The notes under the pieces were generated by a model. It did not search any database. It was not told the DNA's origin and saw only the letters and a program-made list of their open reading frames with translations. Below are positions 1-8,462 of a stretch of DNA of 64,000 nt, piece after piece. The DNA is taken from positions 1-64,000 of the forward strand of contig NZ_JANUBZ010000011.1 of the NCBI RefSeq assembly GCF_024808665.1. The letters are read 5' to 3'. Within the stretch, counting starts at the first letter, position 1. Every line of letters starts with the position of its first letter. The position numbers were made by a program, and so were the translations under genes. Origin of the DNA: Mucilaginibacter empetricola. GTDB lineage: Bacteria; Bacteroidota; Bacteroidia; Sphingobacteriales; Sphingobacteriaceae.

Positions 1-74
1 AAAATCCGGGTTCGAATTGATTGGATCTTTCATTCCCCTAAATTCCAACTTTTCTTCCTATTTGTGTACACACT

Positions 75-156
75 GTAGCCCGGTAGGGAGGACTTAAAAA
101 AATAAACATTGTCTGAAGCTAAAGTCTCCCCAACCGGGGGAGATTTAGAGGGGGCA
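75..156. repeat. Intergenic repeat-like hairpin sequence
   Basis: The upstream region of the first gene holds a CCCCAACCGGGG-type palindrome followed by a purine-rich AGATTTAGAGGGGG stretch. The wording resembles dispersed intergenic repeats of Sphingobacteriaceae, and a related C/G-rich repeat occurs near 26.75-26.85 kb. Bases 1-74 show nothing recognisable. The family assignment is from memory of such genomes and is not proven here. Confidence 0.35.
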
Positions 157-179
157 GTAATCAAGTTTAACAAAATAAC

Positions 180-632
180 ATGAAAAAAATCACTCAAAAA
201 ATATTGCTCGTTTTAATTGCCGCCGGCTTTTGTTTTGGTATAGCAGCCTGCTCAAAAAGATACAAGCCGGTGCTTAACTCACAACAAGGTGTAAACTTTA
301 GGGTAACTACTTTGGCCATGGCAAAAGAAACCGCCAAGGCTGAAAACAAACCGCTGTTGGTTTTTCTACACGCCACCTGGTGCCCAACTTGTAAAAGAAT
401 GGAGAACGAGGTGTTTGTTCAAAAAGATTTAGGTAACATTTATAACCAACAACTGGTTAATGTTGCCATAGACTATGATAGTGCAGAGGGACATAAACTA
501 AACGAGTTATATCCAATACGAGCCACGCCGACTTTGTTCTTTTTTAACCCGGATGGTACGTTGGCGCAAAAGCTGGAAGGCTTCCAAACGGCTGATGAGT
601 TGTTAAACGAGGCGAATCAATTAAAGAAATAA
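180..632 (+). CDS. Thioredoxin-fold lipoprotein
   Basis: A 150-residue thiol-disulfide protein predicted to sit on a membrane facing the periplasm. The N-terminus is a lipoprotein signal (hydrophobic run, then IAAC with the lipid-attachment Cys at residue 24). The active site WCPTC lies at residues 67-71 and the cis-Pro segment RATPTLFFF follows near residue 120, as in thioredoxin_7/DsbD-gamma-like domains. It probably reduces or isomerises periplasmic disulfides. The msrA-msrB genes 840 bp downstream also need thiol electrons, but they are separated by an opposite-strand gene, so a link is only suggestive. Confidence 0.85.
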   Translation: MKKITQKILLVLIAAGFCFGIAACSKRYKPVLNSQQGVNFRVTTLAMAKETAKAENKPLLVFLHATWCPTCKRMENEVFVQKDLGNIYNQQLVNVAIDYDSAEGHKLNELYPIRATPTLFFFNPDGTLAQKLEGFQTADELLNEANQLKK

Positions 633-647
633 ATTCGGGAAAATGGC

Positions 648-1217
648 TTAAGGAAGCTTGTCTAATTTGAAATAACCGAGGCTTATCTGATCATCTGATA
701 AACTAGCTTGGGGAGTCAATTTAATCTGATACTTTTCTTTTTGAGTGGTTGAAAGAATGTCCTCAATTTCATAAAGATCGTCAACATCAATGCCGTATTT
801 ATCATCAATATGCGAACTTGCTCCTTCAAAATGATTATGCTGAAAAAACAAAGTTTCCTTCGCTGCTTTAAAAGCAGCCGCACGATCCGGTTTAACGGAG
901 AGCACAATGTAGTGCTGTTCTTCAAATTTATTGGGCTGATACCCACCCAAATTAACAAAGAACAACTTCATCATCAGATCGGCAGATGTATGGCTAACTT
1001 CGCCCTTGTTAATGATGCTAACACGGTGCCCGTCGACGGCTGTTACCTCGCGCCAGGCGTCGATATGAATTTTTTCGGGCTCGGGCCAAAACGCTTTTAT
1101 TTCGGGAACAAGATCACTCAACGAACTGGCGATACCGAAAAAAACATCGTGCTGTTCAACGTGTCGTCCGGGAGGCTTGCAACCTAATAGTAACATAAAA
1201 AGTTTAAGCTGCGCCAT
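648..1217 (-). CDS. DUF1543 domain-containing protein
   Basis: A 189-residue cytoplasmic protein. The N-terminal segment LFMLLLGCKPPGRHVEQHD is the recognisable signature of DUF1543, and a second similar half (FFVNLGGYQPNKFEEQHYIV, near residue 85) shows that the protein is an internal duplication of that module. No function is established for the family. It is convergent with the thioredoxin lipoprotein, with only 15 bp between their ends, and is probably transcribed alone. Confidence 0.8.
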   Translation of the reverse strand: MAQLKLFMLLLGCKPPGRHVEQHDVFFGIASSLSDLVPEIKAFWPEPEKIHIDAWREVTAVDGHRVSIINKGEVSHTSADLMMKLFFVNLGGYQPNKFEEQHYIVLSVKPDRAAAFKAAKETLFFQHNHFEGASSHIDDKYGIDVDDLYEIEDILSTTQKEKYQIKLTPQASLSDDQISLGYFKLDKLP

Positions 1218-1468
1218 TGCCTTACCCTGATGAATTATAAACGAAGATAAACTAGAATATGGCCCGACACGGATTTAGTTATAAACAGATTGACGTTATC
1301 CACATTTTAAATAAACAATGAATACAAAATGCTTTGTCATTTATAAATCAAATTCGCACCTAAAACTACTTGGGTAGCCAACAAACCGTATTTACAAATA
1401 GAAAAAGACAATTTTTACGTTTTATGTCCATACACCTTTTTATTAACATATTTAACCATCTATAATAC

Positions 1469-2098
1469 ATGAACAAGATCACCAGTTTTTTAATGATAGT
1501 GCTTATTGCAGGCATTTCCATACCTGGCCACGCTAAGGCCGCTATTCATCCTCCAAAAACAAAAAAATTAGATACAGCCACTTTTGCAACCGGTTGTTTT
1601 TGGTGCACCGAGGCTAAGTTTAAAGAGCTACGCGGGGTAGAGAAAGTTACCTCGGGCTTTGCCGGCGGTCATGTGGCCAACCCTAGCTATGAAGAGGTTT
1701 GTACCGGCACTACCGGGCATGCTGAAGCTTGTAACATTGTTTACGACCCGGCTGTAATTACCTACGACGAATTGCTCGAAGCCTTTTTTGTAGCGCATGA
1801 TCCCACCCAGTTAAACAGGCAGGGCAATGATGTAGGTACCCAATACCGCTCGGCTATTTTTTATCATAATGCCGATCAAAAAGCAAAAGCAAAATATTAT
1901 ATCAGCAAGCTTAACCAGGAGAAGGTATACAAAAGCGATATTGTAACCCAGGTTGTACCTTATACCATATTTTATAAGGCCGAAAATTACCACCAGAATT
2001 ACTACAGCCTAAATGGCGATCAGCCTTATTGCAAATATGTGATTCAACCGGAGTTAGAAAAATTTAGAAAAGTATTTAAAGACAAATTAAAGAAATGA
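1469..2098 (+). CDS. msrA: Peptide-methionine (S)-S-oxide reductase MsrA
   Basis: Reduces the S epimer of methionine sulfoxide in oxidised proteins. The catalytic motif GCFWC has its nucleophile Cys at residue 43. The family blocks SGFAGGH and DPTQLNRQGNDVGTQYRS are present. Residues 1-24 form a signal peptide, so this is an exported, envelope-acting form. The stop codon overlaps the msrB start in an ATGA junction, so the two are co-translated and together repair both epimers. Confidence 0.95.
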   Translation: MNKITSFLMIVLIAGISIPGHAKAAIHPPKTKKLDTATFATGCFWCTEAKFKELRGVEKVTSGFAGGHVANPSYEEVCTGTTGHAEACNIVYDPAVITYDELLEAFFVAHDPTQLNRQGNDVGTQYRSAIFYHNADQKAKAKYYISKLNQEKVYKSDIVTQVVPYTIFYKAENYHQNYYSLNGDQPYCKYVIQPELEKFRKVFKDKLKK

Positions 2099-2616
2099 AA
2101 CAAGTTATCATATTAATCGCCGTTTTATCGGTGTCAGTTTCCAGCCTGTTTGCGCAGCAGCTTAAAACAACAAAGGGACACGAGAACAATCCATATTATT
2201 CTAACACGGATACCAAAAAGTTAAACGTAAGCGATGCGGAGTGGAAAAAAATTCTGTCGCCCGCTTTGTATGCTACCGCGAGAGAACAAGCTACTGAGCG
2301 GCCTTTTACGGGGCAATATTGGGATAAAAATGCCAAAGGCACTTATTATTGCGCTGTTTGTGGAAACGTGCTGTTTAAATCGGACGCTAAGTTTGCAAGC
2401 TCATGCGGCTGGCCGAGCTTTTTTGAGCCAATAAGAAAAAACAGTGTGATTTACCGTCAGGATAATTCGTACGGTATGGATCGTACAGAAGTAATTTGTG
2501 CCAGATGCGGATCGCACCTGGGTCATATTTTTGATGACGGACCGCCGCCAACTTATAAAAGGTTTTGCATGAATTCCGTTTCGTTGGATTTTCAGCCAGA
2601 TGGACTTTCAAAATAG
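2095..2616 (+). CDS. msrB: Peptide-methionine (R)-S-oxide reductase MsrB
   Basis: Reduces the R epimer of methionine sulfoxide. A signal peptide (residues 1-20, ending SSLFAQ) precedes the domain. Two CxxC pairs (YYCAVC near residue 83 and VICARC near 132) make the structural zinc site. CGWPSFFEP and the catalytic RFCMNSVSLDF near the C-terminus are both present, so the enzyme looks intact. It overlaps msrA by 4 bp. A free-methionine reductase elsewhere in the window (47.3 kb) covers the remaining substrate class. Confidence 0.95.
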   Translation: MKQVIILIAVLSVSVSSLFAQQLKTTKGHENNPYYSNTDTKKLNVSDAEWKKILSPALYATAREQATERPFTGQYWDKNAKGTYYCAVCGNVLFKSDAKFASSCGWPSFFEPIRKNSVIYRQDNSYGMDRTEVICARCGSHLGHIFDDGPPPTYKRFCMNSVSLDFQPDGLSK

Positions 2617-2626
2617 TTACTGATAA

Positions 2627-2757
2627 CGCGAATCAAGAGTCAAGAATCAAGATATTAGAGCCAGGAGTCAAAAAATAAGCTGATAAGTGAATAGATCGTG
2701 ACACAGTTTATTTTCTTGGCTCTTGGTTCTTAACTCTTGGCTCTTGGTTCGTATGAT
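2627..2757. repeat. Imperfect inverted repeat of CAAGAGTC/GGCTCTTGG type
   Basis: Between msrB and the convergent phospholipase D-like gene, one side carries several AATCAAGA / GAGTCAAGA words and the other side their complements (TCTTGGCTCTTGGTTCTTAACTC). The two halves can pair into a long, imperfect hairpin. The same vocabulary recurs as a tandem pair at 33.53-33.68 kb. It may also act as a terminator between the convergent genes. Confidence 0.6.
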
Positions 2758-2760
2758 ATA

Positions 2761-4482
2761 TTATTTCGAAAAAAGCTGACGATCCTTTGCCTTTTCGGGC
2801 ACGGTATAATCTTCCATCCACCAGGGTTGATCGGTGGCTGTTTTTGGCGGAGTAGCCAATGATAAGGTTTGACCAGCCGGTGCTTTTGATTCCGCATCCC
2901 GCCATTCGTAATGATCAAACATGGATACAGCCTGTATCATATACGAAACAGCAACCCTTTGATCCTGAATGAGCCATAAATTTTCGCCGTTATTGCGATC
3001 TGCTGATGTTGAAAAATTATATGATCCCATGTAAACTCTCGCTGTAGGCTTATCAAAATCAATCACTACAAATTTATGATGCAAATGTATACCCGCCCCG
3101 CCAGAGTATTCGGACTTAAATGGCTCAGGTACATTTCCAACCAGTTCGGTAGGGAAAGCGACGGGAGGATTGCCATCCGGTGCCTGCAAGTCGAGCCCTT
3201 TAACCCCTTTATCAGACAAGCCGTAAACAAACATACCCGTAGTATCAGTAACTGTCGTTATTGAATCTTTTATAACCCCATCGGTTTGGTACAAAAATGC
3301 CAGCGAAAACAGCAGGCTGGACGTTGTAGTTTTTATATCGTCGGCTATACCCTGCAAACAGGCGTTTGCTGCACTGTGCGGCGAAAAAGCAATTTTTGCC
3401 GCAATACCGGGCAATTTAAGGTCGGTCCATTGGGCCGAGGCCGTTGCAGCAAAACCGGCTGGCTTATTCGGGTTGTTCCACATATTGTTAAAGGCAGCAA
3501 CAAACAAACTTACAGGGTAAGCGCCATGTACAATCATGGCATTATTATTCTGAATAAAGAAGCCCCGCCACGAATAGTTGGTAGAACCGCCGATGGCTAT
3601 TTGCACATTGTTGCCATCAACCGCAATAAATTTATTGTGCTGCAGGCCGCCAACCTTTTGGCGCTGCACCTGCCCACGCCCAGCGGTAGCAACCAGCATG
3701 GTTTCGGCGGCATCTTCGGGCGAGTTGGCTACTCCATGTGAGCCGGAATTGTCAATAATAATTTGCAGGCGGGTGCCCAGTTTTTGAAGTTTGGCAACAA
3801 CCTCCGGTTCATCCAGATCATAAGCGGCAACGTATATTTTGGCCGATGGATCATTATAACCCTGATCAAGGGCATCTAATATCTTGGCCCTGGCTTCAAA
3901 ACCCATCCAATTGAGCGCAGCGGGCTGTTGCGGATTGGCAGAGGTAAAAGTAAGCGGGTTTTGTTTTGGGCCCGGCAATAAGGTATTGGTATTATTACCC
4001 GCTTCAAATTTATCGGCAAACGCCTGCGACATTACAAACCCGCGGGTATAAGCAACGCTTAATAAACCCGGATAAGTATCACTTTGCAATTGTATGGCAG
4101 CTTCCTGGGTGGCCTGGTAACTTAATGCGCCCTGTGCATCCATAAATACCGGGGTTACGCGGTAAGTAAAATCACCGGCAAGACTAGCGTTCGAAGGAAA
4201 ATGCACCCAACGAAATTTTTGAATAGGAGATTGCAGCGACGATAAAGTAGTGGCATTTACGGTACCTGCGGCATTTAAAAACGACAAGCGATTAGGTATG
4301 GGGGTAAATGCAGTATCGCCCGGCTGCATGTATTCAATACCAAAGCCCACAAAATCAAGAGGCGGTTGGCCGTTTTTCCAGTCCATCCCCAGCAGGCACA
4401 TGCCTTCGCCGCGAAAGATTTTTAACGTAAAAGGGGCGGCATCATTGGTGCCGTAAACTTCAAAATCAGGAGGAGTTGCCAT
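2761..4482 (-). CDS. Phospholipase D-like protein with two HKD motifs
   Basis: A 573-residue protein with two PLD catalytic motifs. HNKFIAVD (followed by GGSTNYSWRG) lies near residue 285 and HHKFVVID (followed by MGSYNFS) near residue 475. Both keep the H, K and D, so an active pseudo-dimeric phosphodiesterase is expected. Substrates in this superfamily range from phospholipids to nucleic acids, and the sequence does not settle which applies. No signal peptide is visible. The N-terminal 150 residues look like a beta-rich accessory domain. It is a single-gene unit, convergent with msrAB. Confidence 0.8.
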   Translation of the reverse strand: MATPPDFEVYGTNDAAPFTLKIFRGEGMCLLGMDWKNGQPPLDFVGFGIEYMQPGDTAFTPIPNRLSFLNAAGTVNATTLSSLQSPIQKFRWVHFPSNASLAGDFTYRVTPVFMDAQGALSYQATQEAAIQLQSDTYPGLLSVAYTRGFVMSQAFADKFEAGNNTNTLLPGPKQNPLTFTSANPQQPAALNWMGFEARAKILDALDQGYNDPSAKIYVAAYDLDEPEVVAKLQKLGTRLQIIIDNSGSHGVANSPEDAAETMLVATAGRGQVQRQKVGGLQHNKFIAVDGNNVQIAIGGSTNYSWRGFFIQNNNAMIVHGAYPVSLFVAAFNNMWNNPNKPAGFAATASAQWTDLKLPGIAAKIAFSPHSAANACLQGIADDIKTTTSSLLFSLAFLYQTDGVIKDSITTVTDTTGMFVYGLSDKGVKGLDLQAPDGNPPVAFPTELVGNVPEPFKSEYSGGAGIHLHHKFVVIDFDKPTARVYMGSYNFSTSADRNNGENLWLIQDQRVAVSYMIQAVSMFDHYEWRDAESKAPAGQTLSLATPPKTATDQPWWMEDYTVPEKAKDRQLFSK

Positions 4483-4705
4483 AATGATAAATTGTTTAGT
4501 TTGAACCTATATAATGTAATTACAGAAAATTCGGTTTAAAGAAAGATAGGACGAGCTATTTGGTTTAAGGTTAAGGATTTAGGGGACACGAATGTAAATA
4601 ATTATATATAATATTTGCTATAAAAATTTAATTCGTGGTGATGATTGTCAACAAGATTCGGCGCAGAAATTTTAACATGGTGTTTCAAATCCTTAATTTT
4701 AACGC

Positions 4706-5371
4706 ATGACTATTCATTACAATACGTTTATCCATTTGCTGTTTATCGGTATAATTGCTTTGTTCCCGGTGGTTAACCCCATTGGTTCCTCGTTTATTGT
4801 GAGTCCGTTTTTCGGCCATCTCGATCAGAATGAAAAAAGGAGTGCAGTTAGAAAGATTACCTTTTATGCTTTTTGCGTTTGTACTGTAGCATTATTTACC
4901 GGACATTACATCCTGAAGGTGTTCGGTCTTTCAATACCTGTGGTGCAGCTTGCCGGGGGAATTATGATATGCAAAATAGGTTGGGAATCATTAACTACAG
5001 ATAAAAAGCCTGATGACGACGGCCCGATGGCGGGTAAAGATTTAAAGGTGCATGAAGGGATTGATGATAAGTTGTTTTACCCTATCACCTTCCCAATAAC
5101 AACCGGAGCCGGAACCATTTCTGTTTTATTTACATTGAGTGCTCAAAGCGAAGGGAAAGATTTCAGCAACTATGTGGAAAATACCATCGCCATAATGCTG
5201 GCTATTATTTTTATATGTATGCTGATTTATATTTTTTATCTCAATACCAAAAGAATCATTAATTACCTGGGCTCAAGCGGCGAGGTTATTGTAAACCGCA
5301 TCAGTGCTTTCCTTATTTTTTGTGTGGGATTACAAATTGCAGTTTCGGGGATTATGGCTTTGATAAAATAA
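4706..5371 (+). CDS. MarC family integral membrane protein
   Basis: A 221-residue inner-membrane protein with about six hydrophobic segments. FPVVNPIGSSF near residue 21, the PLTFPITTGAGT-like YPITFPITTGAGT near 125 and a second half of similar design are typical of the MarC (UPF0056) family. Family function is unsettled; an early link to multiple antibiotic resistance was withdrawn for the E. coli member. It is convergent with the carbonic anhydrase and separated from it by a stem-loop. Confidence 0.88.
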   Translation: MTIHYNTFIHLLFIGIIALFPVVNPIGSSFIVSPFFGHLDQNEKRSAVRKITFYAFCVCTVALFTGHYILKVFGLSIPVVQLAGGIMICKIGWESLTTDKKPDDDGPMAGKDLKVHEGIDDKLFYPITFPITTGAGTISVLFTLSAQSEGKDFSNYVENTIAIMLAIIFICMLIYIFYLNTKRIINYLGSSGEVIVNRISAFLIFCVGLQIAVSGIMALIK

Positions 5372-5375
5372 TAAT

Positions 5376-5403
5376 GGCACATGGCAAGGCTTTACCATGT
5401 GCC
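5376..5403. terminator. Stem-loop between convergent marC-like and carbonic anhydrase genes
   Basis: A perfect 9-bp stem, GGCACATGG with CCATGTGCC around a 10-nt loop, lies 5 bp after the marC-like stop. A T-rich stretch follows about 10 nt later, so it probably ends transcription from one or both sides. Confidence 0.6.
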
Positions 5404-5413
5404 GTATGCTATT

Positions 5414-6184
5414 CTATTTTTTGTTTGTAAGTATGAGCCTGTTATTTACAGGGAATATTTTGCGTGCATTATTAGGATAGTAAGCCGCAAACTTTTGTAT
5501 TTGTGCAGCAGTCAGCGTTAATCTTTTCTTCATTACGATCCAGGTAACCACTTCGGCATAATTGGGTGTGGTTAGTGAGCCAGCGTATGAATAATAATCA
5601 TCTGCCGGAGTATAATTAATAATACCCGCAATATTAAGAGGAGCAGTTAAATTGTGCCTTTCATGATTTCCACGTGGTGGAAACTGATCCCACACGGTAG
5701 TAAATACCGCATTAGGGATTTTGCCCTGACTTATTAATAAACCAACCACAACCAGTGCTCCTGTTGCCTTATTTCCATAAATAATATGCACTTCCATGGA
5801 GTCGGCAACGCCATTGATTAAATGCTCACTTTTGTGATGAAAGTGGAAATCCACAAAATTATACCTGGCTTTGTTGAAGATTAAATAATTACTACTATCG
5901 GAAGTATCACGAGGTGCTACGCGGATAGCTTTTTTATCATTTTCGATATACATATTAGTTGGCGCGTAGCCAAACGCCAGCCGTGGGAGAGCAGCCTGCA
6001 CCGTATTGCTATCAATAATATTAATTGGTGTTTGCCATACACCAATACTTGGATTATTGCTTTTGGCGCTGGTGTCCGCTTTTTGAGTACTGTCAGCTCC
6101 GGTACCTGTAGGGTGTTTACTATTACAGCTGTAAACAGCAATTCCCAGTATAATACATACCAGGTAGAGTTTTTTTGTGATCAT
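5414..6184 (-). CDS. Alpha-type carbonic anhydrase lipoprotein
   Basis: Hydrates CO2 to bicarbonate, in the periplasm or at the cell surface. HFHHKSEH (the family HFHWGSEH-like zinc-binding block), a downstream ELH-like MEVHII segment and the C-terminal GSLTTPNYAEVVTWIV block identify the alpha class. I chose the Met at 6184 rather than an upstream Met at 6235. From there the protein begins with a clean lipoprotein signal (IAVYSC, Cys 20) and is 256 residues long, close to other bacterial alpha-CAs. It stands alone. Confidence 0.85.
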   Translation of the reverse strand: MITKKLYLVCIILGIAVYSCNSKHPTGTGADSTQKADTSAKSNNPSIGVWQTPINIIDSNTVQAALPRLAFGYAPTNMYIENDKKAIRVAPRDTSDSSNYLIFNKARYNFVDFHFHHKSEHLINGVADSMEVHIIYGNKATGALVVVGLLISQGKIPNAVFTTVWDQFPPRGNHERHNLTAPLNIAGIINYTPADDYYSYAGSLTTPNYAEVVTWIVMKKRLTLTAAQIQKFAAYYPNNARKIFPVNNRLILTNKK

Positions 6185-6311
6185 GATTAAAAGGTTTAGG
6201 TTAAAAATAAGGTTTGCGATCAGTGCCTGAAGCACTATATTACCTATAAAGCTAATTTTAATTTATTGGAAAATCAATAAGATAATGCAATTAAATAGCA
6301 TGTTACGATTG

Positions 6312-6342
6312 GAGTAGAAGAAGGGGTTCGAACCTCTACGTC
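6312..6342 (-). pseudogene. Decayed tRNA 3' end (T-arm and acceptor), tRNA-Leu(UAG)-like
   Basis: On the minus strand the sequence reads GAGGTTCGAACCCCTTCTTC. It closely resembles the T-arm/acceptor end of the tRNA-Leu(TAG) at 15790 (GTTCGAGTCCCTTCTTC). No matching 5' half exists, so it is a fragment. It sits next to a second relic at 6346-6400. It could be an old attachment site; a chance T-loop cannot be wholly excluded. Confidence 0.45.
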
Positions 6343-6345
6343 AAA

Positions 6346-6400
6346 AAACAAAACCCTCCCGGTTTCTCAGAAAGGCATTTCTTAAAGTACTCAAACCCGA
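6346..6400 (-). pseudogene. Decayed copy of tRNA-Leu(CAA) 3' end plus terminator
   Basis: Reading with the plus-strand text, AAACAAAACCCTCCCGG, then AAAGGC, then CTTAAAGTACTCAAACCCG matches in order the region 12111-12152, which is the terminator and 3' end of the intact tRNA-Leu(CAA). Of the last 19 bases, 15 are identical. It marks the outer edge of the accessory zone that contains the TerY-P-type triad and is probably a decayed attachment-site repeat. Confidence 0.5.
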
Positions 6401-6490
6401 CGCCACACGAATCGATTTTTAGATGATCTGAAACGTTTAGTCACTTTGCTTGATGATGAGGCCGAGTTGAAATATCTAAGTTATTTTTGA
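6386..6490 (+). pseudogene. Possible C-terminal fragment of a lost gene
   Basis: A plus-strand frame without start codon runs to a TGA at 6488-6490 and ends ...LDDLKRLVTLLDDEAELKYL. The composition is protein-like (charged, leucine-spaced, helical). It begins inside the tRNA relic and has no upstream coding partner, as expected for a gene cut off at an element boundary. It is only about 35 codons long, so chance is possible and the parent family is not recognised. Confidence 0.3.
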
Positions 6491-6518
6491 TTGAACCGTT
6501 AATTTAATAAAATCAAAA

Positions 6519-8462
6519 TCATTTTATTAAATTTTGAAATGCTTTAAGGTCAAGTTCGGATTGATAAAGTTTTTTTGCAACATCATTATATTGACGTTCT
6601 AAAGTATTTACAGTGGAAAGTATATTGGCCCTTAAGACTATTAATCCTTTATATTCAGATTTTATGTCAACTTCTAATCTTTGCTTTTTATTTGCAATTT
6701 CATTTGCGACGATACCTACATCGTAATTAATCGAATTAAAATCTGGAATATAGGTAAAACTTGCTCCGACATGTCTTTGCCAATCATTAAGTACTTGAAT
6801 GTTCTTAGGGCCGATTCCACTAATTTTAATACTATTCAATTTTTTGATGTCAGCAGCCGTTCTGATTCCATTATTATATATAAGGCGTTTCTTAGCCGCG
6901 CCAAATGAGGGAATTGGACTGTATAAAATTTCAAATTTCTGTAAGTACAAATTGTACTTTATATTATAGTGCTTTTCTTCAGTTTTTCTTTTATTAATGC
7001 TAAACTCCGTTGGTAAATTTCTGAAAGTATTGATTAAACTCGTTAATTTATTTGCGGATTGGTTATATCTATTAAAATCCGCTGGTGCATTATGCTGTTT
7101 GATAATTGATTGAAAATTGCTCTTTATAGCGTTGAATTTATTTTGCCGATCTGTAAGCTCTTGCTTTATTTTTTTACGCGCAGGCAATGTCGCATTTAAA
7201 ATAAGAATTAAGATGCCTCCAGCAACGATACAACCCCAGCTATACAACAAACATGCAGCAATTGTTAGCAATATGATTATACCCAAAACTATTCTATTTT
7301 GATTCTTTAGTGAGTTAAACCTTTTATCAATTGGGGTTGGACTTAAATTCCCGATTATATAATTTTCATTTAATTTTCTAATTTCTAATTTCTCCAGTTT
7401 AAAACCATTTACAAATTGTTCAATATTGTTAAGTTCGGGTATAGCTTTTAAGTAGGAATCATCAAGAAAGTAAACAATGCCGGCTTTTTCCTTAAACATG
7501 CACCATGGGCATTGTTGCATTGTTTTTGGATAATAATGTATTTTTGAATGACTACACAAAATAATCTCCTTACCTAATTCATCAAGATCAATTATCCATT
7601 GTCTTGGAGTTGGTCTTGATTCGACACTTTCAAACGCGTTATGGAAAGAATTAATAACTCCCGAAGAAAGGTATTTTAACTCTAAGCTATTTTTTGCGGG
7701 GAGAAGTCTCTTCATTGTGCGTCGTAGCGAGTACGCAAATTCTCTCGCTTTAATTGCTTTCTCCTCGTCAATTTCTTCATTCGTTAGATTTATCCCCGTA
7801 AATGGTGCTCTTCCCAAAAATAGCAATTGAAAAATGAGCGTCGCTAAGGAAAAAGAGTCGGTATTACTGGTTCGTATAACATTGGTAAATGATCCTCTTT
7901 CTAATAATTCGGGGGGAGTATAACGCGGTATTCCCACCTCACAAAAATGATAACGGTTGCCGTTTCTTATTTGAAAAGAATCGCAATCAATTAACGCGAC
8001 CATCCCGCTAGGATTTACCAAAATATTGGCCTCGTTTACATCCCCTGCAACTATTCCAAGTTGATGTATTTTATGAAACGCGGTGGCCAGATTCCTAGCT
8101 ACATGAACTAAAAAATTATAACCCTTGTCTGGAAATAGCTTTTTTCGTTCCATTGGGCTAAAAAGCATGTGCAATGGAACGAAGGCTTCCAATTTTTTCA
8201 TAATAAAGCCACAAATTTTTAGAGAGTTATCTCTAACGACATCCAATGGCCATGCAGCGAACTTGATTAATTCGGCATCAACAATGGATGCCATAAATAT
8301 CAGTTTTTCGGCCTTATCATTTTCAAGTACTTCATTATAAATTTTAATAACTAACGAAGTGTTCTCCTGCACTTCAAATACAGCCCCCTCGCCACCTTGT
8401 CCAATTTTGCGACCCGATGTATAGCGAGTGTTTTTCATACCATTATACTCCAGGGCTGTCAT
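6519..8462 (-). CDS. Protein kinase with zinc ribbon, membrane and HhH domains (TerY-P-type triad)
   Basis: A 647-residue Ser/Thr kinase-like protein. It has a glycine loop GQGGEGAVF at 21-29, ATP lysine K40 (VIKIY) and catalytic GDVNEAN with D141 and N146. D159 lies in a DCD replacing DFG; the HRD histidine and arginine are not kept. A zinc-ribbon-like C/H cluster with CPWC lies near residue 315, a hydrophobic pair of helices near 385-425, then a coiled coil. A helix-hairpin-helix DNA-binding module (SGIGPKNIQVL) lies near 560. The start overlaps the phosphatase by 20 bp; an alternative Met at 8438 would remove the overlap. It is the last gene of the VWA-PP2C-kinase operon. The role, probably phosphorylation signalling in stress or phage defence, is inferred from family context. 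Confidence 0.85.
   Translation of the reverse strand: MTALEYNGMKNTRYTSGRKIGQGGEGAVFEVQENTSLVIKIYNEVLENDKAEKLIFMASIVDAELIKFAAWPLDVVRDNSLKICGFIMKKLEAFVPLHMLFSPMERKKLFPDKGYNFLVHVARNLATAFHKIHQLGIVAGDVNEANILVNPSGMVALIDCDSFQIRNGNRYHFCEVGIPRYTPPELLERGSFTNVIRTSNTDSFSLATLIFQLLFLGRAPFTGINLTNEEIDEEKAIKAREFAYSLRRTMKRLLPAKNSLELKYLSSGVINSFHNAFESVESRPTPRQWIIDLDELGKEIILCSHSKIHYYPKTMQQCPWCMFKEKAGIVYFLDDSYLKAIPELNNIEQFVNGFKLEKLEIRKLNENYIIGNLSPTPIDKRFNSLKNQNRIVLGIIILLTIAACLLYSWGCIVAGGILILILNATLPARKKIKQELTDRQNKFNAIKSNFQSIIKQHNAPADFNRYNQSANKLTSLINTFRNLPTEFSINKRKTEEKHYNIKYNLYLQKFEILYSPIPSFGAAKKRLIYNNGIRTAADIKKLNSIKISGIGPKNIQVLNDWQRHVGASFTYIPDFNSINYDVGIVANEIANKKQRLEVDIKSEYKGLIVLRANILSTVNTLERQYNDVAKKLYQSELDLKAFQNLIK

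Noticed and set aside
810..1187. Plus-strand 125-codon frame
   Set aside because: It is antisense to the DUF1543 gene and shows no domain of its own.
3286..3741. Plus-strand 151-codon frame
   Set aside because: It is antisense to the phospholipase D-like gene, which has intact catalytic motifs on the other strand.
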